From positions 1-5,176 of the forward strand of contig USFH01000147.1 of NCBI GenBank assembly GCA_900553925.1: 5,176 nucleotides of DNA, given 5' to 3'. How positions within the stretch are numbered: the first letter of the stretch is position 1; every line of letters begins with the position of its first letter. A program made the translations under genes and the position numbers. This DNA is from an uncultured Clostridium sp. (lineage in GTDB: Bacteria; Bacillota; Clostridia; Lachnospirales; Lachnospiraceae). The notes under the pieces were generated by a model. That model did no database searches. It was given only the letters and a program-made list of their open reading frames with translations, and was not told the origin of the DNA. Shown here piece by piece: positions 1 to 5,176 of the stretch.

Positions 1-99
1 CTTGGGATGTGTTATCCTGAAAGTATTTACCTTTTTCGCTATATCCGAGAATAAATAGCTTCCCGGTAACTTCTGAAAATTGTCATTTACTTGAAACAT
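1..99 (-). CDS. dapL: LL-diaminopimelate aminotransferase, N-terminal fragment
   Basis: Only the first 33 codons are in the window and the gene runs off the left edge. The translation begins MFQVNDNFQKLPGSYLF and continues SDIAKKV. This is the characteristic N-terminus of the DapL aminotransferases (PLP-dependent, fold type I), in which an LPGSYLF-(S)-x-IAxxV segment precedes the first strand. Family knowledge: DapL transfers an amino group from glutamate to tetrahydrodipicolinate, giving LL-diaminopimelate in one step and bypassing the succinylase or acetylase branches. It acts in the cytoplasm for lysine and cell-wall synthesis. The ATG at 99 has a good AGGAG six bases upstream. The gene follows dapF by 41 bp on the same strand with no terminator between them, so the two are probably cotranscribed. 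The PLP lysine and other catalytic residues lie outside the window, so the call rests on the N-terminal match and the dapF neighbour. Confidence 0.88.
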   Translation of the reverse strand, partial: MFQVNDNFQKLPGSYLFSDIAKKVNTFRITHPK

Positions 100-105
100 A
101 ATCTT

Positions 106-111
106 CTCCTC
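106..111 (-). promoter_or_regulatory. Ribosome binding site of dapL
   Basis: On the minus strand the sequence reads GAGGAG, followed by AAGATT and the ATG at 99. The six-base spacing is close to optimal and fixes the dapL start, which otherwise could not be judged from so short a fragment. Confidence 0.8.
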
Positions 112-140
112 TTTTCTTGTTTGATTAGTATTTAAATATT

Positions 141-1004
141 CTACAGATTGATCTCTCCCTCGAAGGAAATGGCTGCCGGACCTGTCATAAATACATGGTT
201 TGTCTCTTTGTCCCATTCGATCTTTAAATCTCCTCCCAGCAGATGGATCAGGATCTCTCCATGACAATGTCCGTTCAGCACTGCTGCCACGGCAGTTGCG
301 CAGGCTCCGGTTCCACAGGCAAGTGTCTCGCCTGAACCACGCTCCCACACACGCATCTTCGCATACGTCGGGCTGACCAACTCAACAAACTCTGCATTGA
401 CACGGTTTGGGAAGATTGGATTCTTCTCAAACAGCGGTCCCACTTCCTCTAACGGGAAGTTCTCGACATCATCCACGAAACATACGCAATGTGGATTGCC
501 CATAGATACACAGGTAATGCGATATTCCTTTCCTGCTACCGTGATTGGATAATCTTTCACAAGTTCCCCTGCATCCGGAAGCTTCACCGGAACCTCCTCC
601 GGAGTAAGAATCGGTGCACCCATATTGACACGCACAAGCTTTACTGTCTTGCGTCCGTTTTTTTCCTCATCGCCAAGTGTAAACTCCAGGTATTTGATAC
701 CTGCCAATGTCTCGATCGACACAGACGTCTTATCGGTCAATCCATAATCATACACATACTTTCCGACACAGCGGATGCCATTTCCGCACATCTCGCTCTG
801 TGTGCCGTCCGCATTGTACATATCCATCTTGAAATCCGCCACTTCTGACGGTTTAATCAGTATCAGTCCATCCGAACCGATTCCAAAATGCCGGTCTGAT
901 ACCCGTACCGCAAGCTCCGACGGATGTTCTACCTTTTCTTTGAAGCAGTTGACATAGACATAGTCATTGCCAAGTCCTTCCATCTTCGTAAAATGAAGAC
1001 GCAT
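141..1004 (-). CDS. dapF: Diaminopimelate epimerase
   Basis: This 287-residue protein is the normal size for DapF, which interconverts LL- and meso-diaminopimelate without a cofactor. Meso-DAP feeds both lysine synthesis and the peptidoglycan stem peptide. The N-terminus (FTKMEGLGNDY, residues 5-15) is the family signature. The two catalytic cysteines lie in MCGNGIRC (Cys73) and in ERGSGETLACGTGAC (Cys230). Other family motifs are the DRHFGIGSDG loop (residues 37-46), NADGT (64-68) and MGNPHC (168-173). The start is set at the ATG at 1004, preceded by GGAAGGTG. The reading frame stays open upstream to 1151, but that extension crosses the terminator and has no DapF similarity. The N-terminal family signature fits only the 1004 start. 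The next gene is dapL, the preceding step in the pathway. No key residue is missing. The dapF-dapL pairing implies the aminotransferase variant of the lysine pathway. Confidence 0.97.
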   Translation of the reverse strand: MRLHFTKMEGLGNDYVYVNCFKEKVEHPSELAVRVSDRHFGIGSDGLILIKPSEVADFKMDMYNADGTQSEMCGNGIRCVGKYVYDYGLTDKTSVSIETLAGIKYLEFTLGDEEKNGRKTVKLVRVNMGAPILTPEEVPVKLPDAGELVKDYPITVAGKEYRITCVSMGNPHCVCFVDDVENFPLEEVGPLFEKNPIFPNRVNAEFVELVSPTYAKMRVWERGSGETLACGTGACATAVAAVLNGHCHGEILIHLLGGDLKIEWDKETNHVFMTGPAAISFEGEINL

Positions 1005-1009
1005 ACGCT

Positions 1010-1017
1010 CACCTTCC
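1010..1017 (-). promoter_or_regulatory. Ribosome binding site that decides the dapF start
   Basis: On the minus strand GGAAGGTG precedes the ATG at 1004, with five bases between the end of the motif and the start and seven from the AAGG core. The alternative in-frame ATG at 1019 has only an A-rich stretch upstream, so 1004 is preferred. Confidence 0.75.
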
Positions 1018-1032
1018 ATCTTTTTTTCGTTT

Positions 1033-1068
1033 ATTTTATATTTTACTCGTTTTTCCAAACTAAACCAC
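1033..1068 (-). promoter_or_regulatory. Possible promoter of dapF-dapL (weak)
   Basis: Between the terminator and the dapF ribosome binding site the minus strand is very AT-rich. It contains overlapping -10-like hexamers: TAAAAT at 1040-1045, TATAAA at 1035-1040 and TAAAAT at 1033-1038. A TTTGGA at 1054-1059 is a candidate -35 element, but its spacing to the best -10 candidate is only 15 bases. A promoter is expected here because the upstream unit is terminated just before. The exact elements are not certain. Confidence 0.3.
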
Positions 1069-1082
1069 TGAAATTTTACCAT

Positions 1083-1111
1083 AAAAAAAAGGAGAGTGCA
1101 ACGCACTCTCC
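1083..1111 (-). terminator. Intrinsic terminator after the lipoprotein gene
   Basis: On the minus strand GGAGAGTGC, the loop GTT and GCACTCTCC form a perfect 9-bp stem with a 3-base loop, followed directly by eight T's. It begins 29 bases after the stop of the lipoprotein gene and lies before dapF. The T-run is on one side only, so termination is expected in the minus direction, separating the signalling operon from dapF-dapL. Confidence 0.95.
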
Positions 1112-1140
1112 AATAGAATCTGATATTTACCTTATAGGCA

Positions 1141-2538
1141 TCACAATACAAAGTTTGGATACATATATATCAGATACTGTCCTTCTATGATCTGGCCATC
1201 CACCGCACTGACCCCAAACAGAAATCGTTCTCTATCCTCCCCGGGATATCCATAATACGCCCACACCGGAATCACATTATAGTTTCCGTCTGTATAATGT
1301 ACATAAACATAATTTAATTTCACCTGATCCACCGTTATTTTTTTAACATTCGCATAGAAATCTGTTTTTTCAAAATTCTGCATGTATTTCTGTGCAGCCG
1401 CATCAATCTGTTCCAAAGAAAGATATGATTCTATTTTTGTACCCTTCTCCTCCACATTGTAAAATATTCCCTGCATGTTCACTACAGCAACGCCATATTC
1501 ATCTACAGCAACCAGAATTGACTCAAGTGGTGCCGACAATTCCTCCTCCACACCAAACCGAAGATCCCACGCACCTGCCGATGCAGCAAACGGAATTCCA
1601 TCCTTTACACGCGTATAAGAAAAGCAGTACCATCGATCCACCATGTCTGACTGCATAGATGTACTATCCGTATCTTCTTCTAATTTTGCTCCAATTCCAA
1701 CTTCATAGCAGGAAAAATCCGCATACCCAATATTCACAAGAAAGTCATATGCCCTGGACTCTGCGTCTTCCAAAACAAGCCCTTTTACTTCATCCGCATC
1801 TGTTTTTGTACGTACATAGATGCCAGATGCATACATCGGCGAATACATATCATACCTCAAATATCTGACATTGGAAGAAACCTCACTTTTTTCGCTGTCG
1901 TAATAATACATTTCATATACATATGGTACACCCGCAATTTCTCCGTCCGCTCTCGCAAAGCTGGCAGCCGACTTATCCGGAAATGTCATCGTATAGATTG
2001 TATCCCCCGTTCCTGCAACAAAAGTCTCCTTGGACGGCTGTTCCAGATAATTTTCCACGCTTTCAAGATCTGCCTGCAGACCTTTCTCCATTATCGCATT
2101 CATCGTATCTTCTTCTAGGTCTGTCTGTACCTGCAGTTCCTGCTGCCTCTGTCTAAGCTCCATCTGTCTGTCTTTCAATTCCTGTTCACTGCACACTTCC
2201 CTTGGTTTTACAGACTGTACAGTTCCCTCGTCAAATGCTGCATAGACATGTTCCTTCACATACATCTCATCAAACTCCACAGGCTTTGCTCCATAGCAAT
2301 AACTGTCTGCCAGCCTGTCTCCGCCTGCCACATCCACATCCACCGTAAATGTGATTTCCGGTTCACTTACCAGTTCATACTCCAAATGCCCCGAAATGCT
2401 GTTTCCATCTGCGGATGAATCCACCGCCAAATTATTCTTCTGATAATCCTTCGACAGATCATCGTCCCGGTTCTTTGCACATCCAGCCAGACACAAAACA
2501 GACATTCCAATGCATAACACTTTTTCCCATCGTTTCAT
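1141..2538 (-). CDS. Extracytoplasmic lipoprotein, DUF6034-like, with a PepSY/YycI-like C-terminus
   Basis: This 465-residue protein has a lipoprotein signal peptide: basic MKRWEK, a hydrophobic stretch, then LAGC with Cys20 as the lipidation site. A polar linker (21-50) follows. Residues about 115-165 are rich in Q, E, L and R and probably form a helical or coiled-coil stretch. The remainder is rich in Tyr and Asp, as in exported beta-rich domains. Residues 301-316 (DRWYCFSYTRVKDGIP) and the C-terminal block 374-451, with VIPVWAYYG at 422-430 and VSAVDGQII at 443-451, recall DUF6034 lipoproteins and the PvW/NAxTG pattern of YycI or PepSY-like domains. That is a pattern judgement and was not searched. 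The gene is the last of the two-component operon, and a terminator follows. The ATG at 2538 has a strong AGGGAGG upstream. A probable regulated promoter sits in the preceding gap. A role in binding a signal or modulating the sensor kinase is inference; no enzymatic motif was seen. Confidence 0.85.
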   Translation of the reverse strand: MKRWEKVLCIGMSVLCLAGCAKNRDDDLSKDYQKNNLAVDSSADGNSISGHLEYELVSEPEITFTVDVDVAGGDRLADSYCYGAKPVEFDEMYVKEHVYAAFDEGTVQSVKPREVCSEQELKDRQMELRQRQQELQVQTDLEEDTMNAIMEKGLQADLESVENYLEQPSKETFVAGTGDTIYTMTFPDKSAASFARADGEIAGVPYVYEMYYYDSEKSEVSSNVRYLRYDMYSPMYASGIYVRTKTDADEVKGLVLEDAESRAYDFLVNIGYADFSCYEVGIGAKLEEDTDSTSMQSDMVDRWYCFSYTRVKDGIPFAASAGAWDLRFGVEEELSAPLESILVAVDEYGVAVVNMQGIFYNVEEKGTKIESYLSLEQIDAAAQKYMQNFEKTDFYANVKKITVDQVKLNYVYVHYTDGNYNVIPVWAYYGYPGEDRERFLFGVSAVDGQIIEGQYLIYMYPNFVL

Positions 2539-2546
2539 ATCAATTT

Positions 2547-2555
2547 CCTCCCTTT
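2547..2555 (-). promoter_or_regulatory. Strong ribosome binding site of the lipoprotein gene
   Basis: On the minus strand AAAGGGAGG lies eight bases before the ATG at 2538. It is the closest match to the consensus AGGAGG in the window and suggests that the lipoprotein is made in larger amounts than the upstream membrane proteins. Confidence 0.8.
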
Positions 2556-2569
2556 GGTTTTATAACCTA

Positions 2570-2578
2570 AGTGTAGCA
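2570..2578 (-). promoter_or_regulatory. Extended -10 promoter element for the lipoprotein gene
   Basis: The minus strand reads TGCTACACT, an extended -10 (TGn plus TACACT, four of six bases matching TATAAT, including the first TA and last T). Transcription would start near 2563, giving a leader of about 25 bases that contains just the ribosome binding site. No good -35 hexamer is present at 16-18 bases; instead the direct repeat at 2585-2602 occupies that region. This is usual for promoters that need an activator. Confidence 0.5.
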
Positions 2579-2584
2579 CAGGAA

Positions 2585-2602
2585 TGTATCTGTTTTGTAT
2601 CT
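2585..2602 (-). repeat. Direct repeat, probable response-regulator binding site
   Basis: On the minus strand AGATACA occurs twice, at 2596-2602 and 2585-2591, with both copies exact and separated by AAAC, a period of 11 bases. OmpR/PhoB-family regulators bind as head-to-tail dimers to direct repeats of about 6-7 bases spaced 10-11 bp apart, often overlapping the -35 region. The same operon encodes such a regulator. The site's proximity to the extended -10, with nine bases between the repeat and the hexamer, fits this. Binding itself is inferred. Confidence 0.5.
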
Positions 2603-2631
2603 AAACTCCCCCTATTCAAGTTATTATTTTA

Positions 2632-3516
2632 TTATTTATTCTCTGTAGTGTTGTTCCCTGTACCCAACGGCATAAATACAATTCCGGCCCCATCCTTTGT
2701 TTTATATTGCAGCGCCTGAAATTTGATGGATTCCCCTGATATTTTAACTCGAACAACTGCACCACTTACAATCTCAGTCAGTGGTTTTACTGTTGAAAAT
2801 GATTTTGCTATAGCTTCACCAGTCAGTTCGTCCTCCATCGGATATGGTATCTCAACTGCAGTCGCAGGCATGTATTCCCCAATTGTCACCTGATAGAACC
2901 GATTATCTCCAAATACATTTTTCATATCCAGATTATCATAGCATTGCTTCATTGTTATTTCCGGCGAATATTCCCCATCCGTCCAGAAAAGCAGAATCGT
3001 ACCACTCTCCGTCATATAGGTAACACATTCCACACTGTCATCATATTTTGTAAATGTGATCTTCCACAAATATGCAGAATACGTATGGAAACTGCTATCT
3101 GTATAGCAATAAAGTTCCGTTTCATAGGAAAACATATTGTCATATTTAATCTGCATGGAATATGGAAACACACCCGCCTGATAATAATATTCCATCTGTT
3201 CCTTCGCAAGTTCAACCGCCTCGACTTCGTTTAAAAAGCCATCTGTATTCTCACATTTTTGCATTTCACTTTCCCATGTACCTGCAATGAGCTTGATCCG
3301 GTCTACCGATGACAGATTTGAAGATGCACTGCGTGCCATCATTTCACCTGCTTCTACATAATATTCCTCCGGTGCTACCACAACCTGATCCATCTGCTCA
3401 AAAAGTGTTCGTGCAAGCAGATATTTGGGCACCAGCACACTGGCAAGTATAACCGCTACGCAGAAAAATAAAATCAGGCATATCTTTATTTTATTGTTCC
3501 GAAAGATTTTTCTCAT
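2632..3516 (-). CDS. Signal-anchored extracytoplasmic protein of a two-component operon
   Basis: This 294-residue protein has a short basic cytoplasmic N-terminus (MRKIFRNNKIK), one membrane segment at about residues 11-30, and a long outward domain. No lipobox or obvious cleavage site is seen, so it is probably an anchored protein. Residues 94-178 show a helix with acidic and alanine positions (LNEVEAVELAKEQM) followed by strands ending in WKITFTK and TYMTESGTILLF. This order recalls PepSY or YycH/YycI-like accessory domains, though I cannot assign a family with confidence. The ATG at 3516 overlaps the end of the kinase gene by 26 bases and has GGGTGG six bases upstream. The frame is open further to 3579, but that extension would bury the membrane anchor behind a polar tail and overlap the kinase by 89 bases. 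Tight coupling to the kinase suggests it works with the sensor at the membrane. No catalytic motif is visible. Confidence 0.85.
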   Translation of the reverse strand: MRKIFRNNKIKICLILFFCVAVILASVLVPKYLLARTLFEQMDQVVVAPEEYYVEAGEMMARSASSNLSSVDRIKLIAGTWESEMQKCENTDGFLNEVEAVELAKEQMEYYYQAGVFPYSMQIKYDNMFSYETELYCYTDSSFHTYSAYLWKITFTKYDDSVECVTYMTESGTILLFWTDGEYSPEITMKQCYDNLDMKNVFGDNRFYQVTIGEYMPATAVEIPYPMEDELTGEAIAKSFSTVKPLTEIVSGAVVRVKISGESIKFQALQYKTKDGAGIVFMPLGTGNNTTENK

Positions 3517-4918
3517 GAAATACCACCCACATTGTTGTTCCATACCCAACGGTACTTTCAATCTCCAGTTTTTCCCCATGACTTTCTATAATAGATGCAG
3601 CAAGTGCAAGTCCGAGTCCGGCACCGCCTTCCTGCCTTGACCGCGATTTGTCCACCATATAGAATTCATCACAGATGCGTTTTAAATGTTCCTCTGAAAT
3701 TCCAACTCCAAAATCCTGCACTAAAATCCGAACACCCTCCGTTATCTTTTCCGCCACAAAACGGATCTTGCTTCCGTCTTCGGACGCCTTTCTTGCATTG
3801 TCAATGATATTGATAAACACAGACTTTAAGAGCTGCTCATCCCCTTTTATCCATGCATCCGTTATCTCGCATACCAGCTTCTGTTTTTTTCTCTTTAATA
3901 TAGGTGTTACACTTTCCGCTACTTCCCGCATAAGATGCGAAACCGAAATCGGCTGATATTCTATCTTCCGATGTTTTGCATAAATATAATCAAACAACTT
4001 CATCGACATAGCTTCCAGTCTTTTCCCTTCATGAAATATATACGACGCTGCAAGCACCTGATTTTCCCTTGCAAGTTCTTTGGATCGCAGCATGTCCGCA
4101 TATCCGATGATCGTTGTCATTGGTGTCTTCACCTCATGTGTAAAATCCGCCACAAACTGTTCCTGCCTTGTAACCATCCCATGAAGCTCATCCATATGTT
4201 CACAGACGGCATCTGCCATCTGATTATATGTCTCCGCCAAGGTTCCCACTTCATCCTGACTTTTAATGTACACCCGGCTTTCATAGTCCCCCTGTCCAAA
4301 CTTCTCCGATGCCTGATTTAATTTCTCCAACGGTCCGGTAAGAAGTGTTGCAGCTACAAACATTGCCGCCGTACACCCCAGCACGACAACAAACAGCAAA
4401 AGCACAAAATACTCTCGCTGTTGTTCAACAATCCGATATGTCTCCGTAATGTCTCTGGCATTGATAATATTCATGGATTTGTTCTGGACAAGGCTCGTTG
4501 AACTGACAAAAAGATAATATCCCCCCTGCTGTCTTTCCAATATGTATTGCTTCTGTCCTACAACTGCCGTACTCCACAGCTCGTCCGAACAGGTGAGCAG
4601 CTTATCCCTCGTGGAATGTACAACCTCCGTTCCATCGTATATCACAAAAACGCCATCGTTATTTCCGCCCATTTTCCCAGCTACATCCACACTCATATCC
4701 CGCATCTGGGAAATCAGTTTCGATGGCGTTGCATTCACCACATCCAGTAGACGATATTCTATCGCAGACTGCAGCAGATTGTTCTCCTCAATTGCCGTCC
4801 TTATCTGTGTATCCAGAGCCAGTTGGAAATTTTTGCGTATCATAAAAAAGCCCACGACACCAATCCCGAGCGAGAGCAATATAATATTAATCATTACGAC
4901 TTTATATCGAAACTTCAC
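3491..4918 (-). CDS. Membrane sensor histidine kinase of a two-component system
   Basis: This 475-residue kinase would sense an extracytoplasmic signal, autophosphorylate and pass phosphate to the response regulator encoded just upstream. Two membrane segments (about 8-28 and 171-194) flank an outside domain of about 140 residues. That domain has DGVFVIYDGTEVVHS and a strand-rich GGYYLFVSS region, suggestive of a PAS/Cache-like fold. A HAMP linker follows (about 192-243, with the DEVGTL motif), then the HisKA helix with FTHEVKTP and phosphoacceptor His261. The ATPase domain has an N box (IIDNARKAS, Asn374), a G1 box (DFGVG, 402-406), an F box (FYMVDKSRS, 419-427) and a G2 box (GGAGLGLAL, 431-439). 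All catalytic motifs are intact. The start is GTG at 4918, seven bases after AGGGG; the adjacent TTG at 4921 would leave only four. The gene follows the regulator stop by 18 bases. The ligand is unknown. Confidence 0.95.
   Translation of the reverse strand: MKFRYKVVMINIILLSLGIGVVGFFMIRKNFQLALDTQIRTAIEENNLLQSAIEYRLLDVVNATPSKLISQMRDMSVDVAGKMGGNNDGVFVIYDGTEVVHSTRDKLLTCSDELWSTAVVGQKQYILERQQGGYYLFVSSTSLVQNKSMNIINARDITETYRIVEQQREYFVLLLFVVVLGCTAAMFVAATLLTGPLEKLNQASEKFGQGDYESRVYIKSQDEVGTLAETYNQMADAVCEHMDELHGMVTRQEQFVADFTHEVKTPMTTIIGYADMLRSKELARENQVLAASYIFHEGKRLEAMSMKLFDYIYAKHRKIEYQPISVSHLMREVAESVTPILKRKKQKLVCEITDAWIKGDEQLLKSVFINIIDNARKASEDGSKIRFVAEKITEGVRILVQDFGVGISEEHLKRICDEFYMVDKSRSRQEGGAGLGLALAASIIESHGEKLEIESTVGYGTTMWVVFHEKNLSEQ
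3523..3528 (-). promoter_or_regulatory. Ribosome binding site inside the kinase gene, setting the next start
   Basis: On the minus strand GGGTGG stands six bases before the ATG at 3516, within the last codons of the histidine kinase gene. It supports this start over the upstream in-frame ATGs at 3579 and 3543 and suggests translational coupling. Confidence 0.65.
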
Positions 4919-4925
4919 CAAATAT

Positions 4926-4930
4926 CCCCT
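4926..4930 (-). promoter_or_regulatory. Ribosome binding site deciding the kinase start
   Basis: The minus strand reads AGGGG, then ATATTTG, then GTG at 4918. Seven-base spacing favours the GTG; the in-frame TTG at 4921 lies only four bases away. The protein would differ by one residue. Confidence 0.55.
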
Positions 4931-4936
4931 GACTGT

Positions 4937-5176
4937 TTAATCTTCTAATCGATATCCAACCTTGTATATTGTCTTTAACTTCTCTGTCAATCCCAATTTC
5001 TTCCGCAGACGCTGTACATGAAGATCCAATGTCCTCGTATCCCCGTAACTGTCGTTTTCCCATACCAGTTCATAGATTTTGTCTCGGAACAATGTCATAT
5101 TTTTATTACGAACAAGAAGTTCTAACAATGTAAACTCCTTCGGTGTCAGAACGATCTCCTGTCCATTCCGGCAGAC
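4937..5176 (-). CDS. OmpR/PhoB-family response regulator, C-terminal DNA-binding domain (5' end off-window)
   Basis: The reading frame is open to the right edge, and the visible 79 residues are a complete or nearly complete winged-helix Trans_reg_C domain. It starts with GQEIVLTPKEFTLLELL, the classic first strands and helix. It continues with the loop after WENDSYGD and the recognition helix RTLDLHVQRLRKKLG, and ends in the wing KTIYKVGYRLED. In-window ATG or TTG codons such as that at 5128 lie inside the domain and are not starts. The receiver domain with the phosphorylated aspartate is missing only because the window ends. Its partner is the kinase encoded 18 bases downstream. By family, phosphorylated dimers bind head-to-tail direct repeats of about 11-bp period. 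Such a repeat occurs in front of the lipoprotein gene of the same operon, so autoregulation of that gene is a reasonable inference. Confidence 0.95.
   Translation of the reverse strand, partial: VCRNGQEIVLTPKEFTLLELLVRNKNMTLFRDKIYELVWENDSYGDTRTLDLHVQRLRKKLGLTEKLKTIYKVGYRLED

Noticed and set aside
504..510. A further AGATACA copy, within dapF.
   Set aside because: It is single, lies in conserved coding sequence and has no partner 11 bp away, so it is probably chance.
1005..1081. A lysine riboswitch ahead of dapF.
   Set aside because: The leader is at most about 75 bases, far shorter than a lysine riboswitch, and no conserved helices were seen.
1005..1151. A 49-residue N-terminal extension of DapF.
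   Set aside because: It runs through the intrinsic terminator, has no DapF similarity and has no ribosome binding site. The family N-terminus begins at the ATG at 1004.
2100..2180. Repetitive CTG/TCT-rich DNA within the lipoprotein gene.
   Set aside because: It is explained by the Gln/Glu/Leu/Arg-rich helical stretch of the protein and is not a separate repeat element.
3517..3579. A 21-residue N-terminal extension of the single-pass membrane protein.
   Set aside because: It lies wholly within the kinase coding region and would place a polar tail before the membrane anchor. The ATG at 3516 has its own ribosome binding site and fits the usual basic-then-hydrophobic anchor.
3935..4321. Plus-strand open frames opposite the kinase, the longest being about 130 codons.
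   Set aside because: They are antisense to a clearly conserved kinase, show unnatural composition and have no convincing start signals. The same applies to the plus-strand frames opposite dapF and the lipoprotein gene.
4937..5128. A stand-alone 63-residue DNA-binding protein starting at 5128.
   Set aside because: The codon is an internal TTG in the first helix of the winged-helix domain. The frame continues with conserved regulator sequence to the window edge, so the gene is simply cut by the window.

Overview
The window holds six protein-coding genes, all on the minus strand, in two transcription units separated by an intrinsic terminator. The moderately AT-rich DNA, AGGAGG-type ribosome binding sites, a lipobox lipoprotein, a Firmicutes-type sensor kinase and the pairing of dapF with the LL-aminotransferase gene dapL point to an anaerobic member of the Clostridia. 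A Lachnospiraceae-like gut bacterium is the best guess, based on protein style and not on a search.

Unit 1, read from the right edge leftwards, is a two-component signalling operon. It begins off-window with an OmpR/PhoB-family response regulator, of which only the DNA-binding domain is present (4937-5176). A membrane sensor histidine kinase follows (3491-4918). Next comes a single-pass extracytoplasmic protein whose start overlaps the kinase end (2632-3516). The last gene encodes a large lipoprotein (1141-2538) that resembles DUF6034-type proteins. The two accessory proteins look PepSY/YycI-like. A perfect 9-bp hairpin followed by eight T's (1083-1111) ends the unit.

The 93-bp gap before the lipoprotein gene contains a direct repeat, AGATACA-N4-AGATACA, with an 11-bp period. 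It lies just upstream of an extended -10 (TGCTACACT), and a strong Shine-Dalgarno follows a leader of about 25 nt. This is the layout expected of a promoter activated by an OmpR/PhoB-family regulator. It suggests that the operon's own regulator gives extra expression to the lipoprotein gene, in a feedback loop.

Unit 2 is lysine/peptidoglycan biosynthesis: dapF (diaminopimelate epimerase, 141-1004), then 41 bp later the first 33 codons of dapL (LL-diaminopimelate aminotransferase, 1-99). Together they would convert tetrahydrodipicolinate to meso-diaminopimelate in two steps. No gene-free stretch exceeds 300 bases. No RNA gene, mobile element or CRISPR array was seen.
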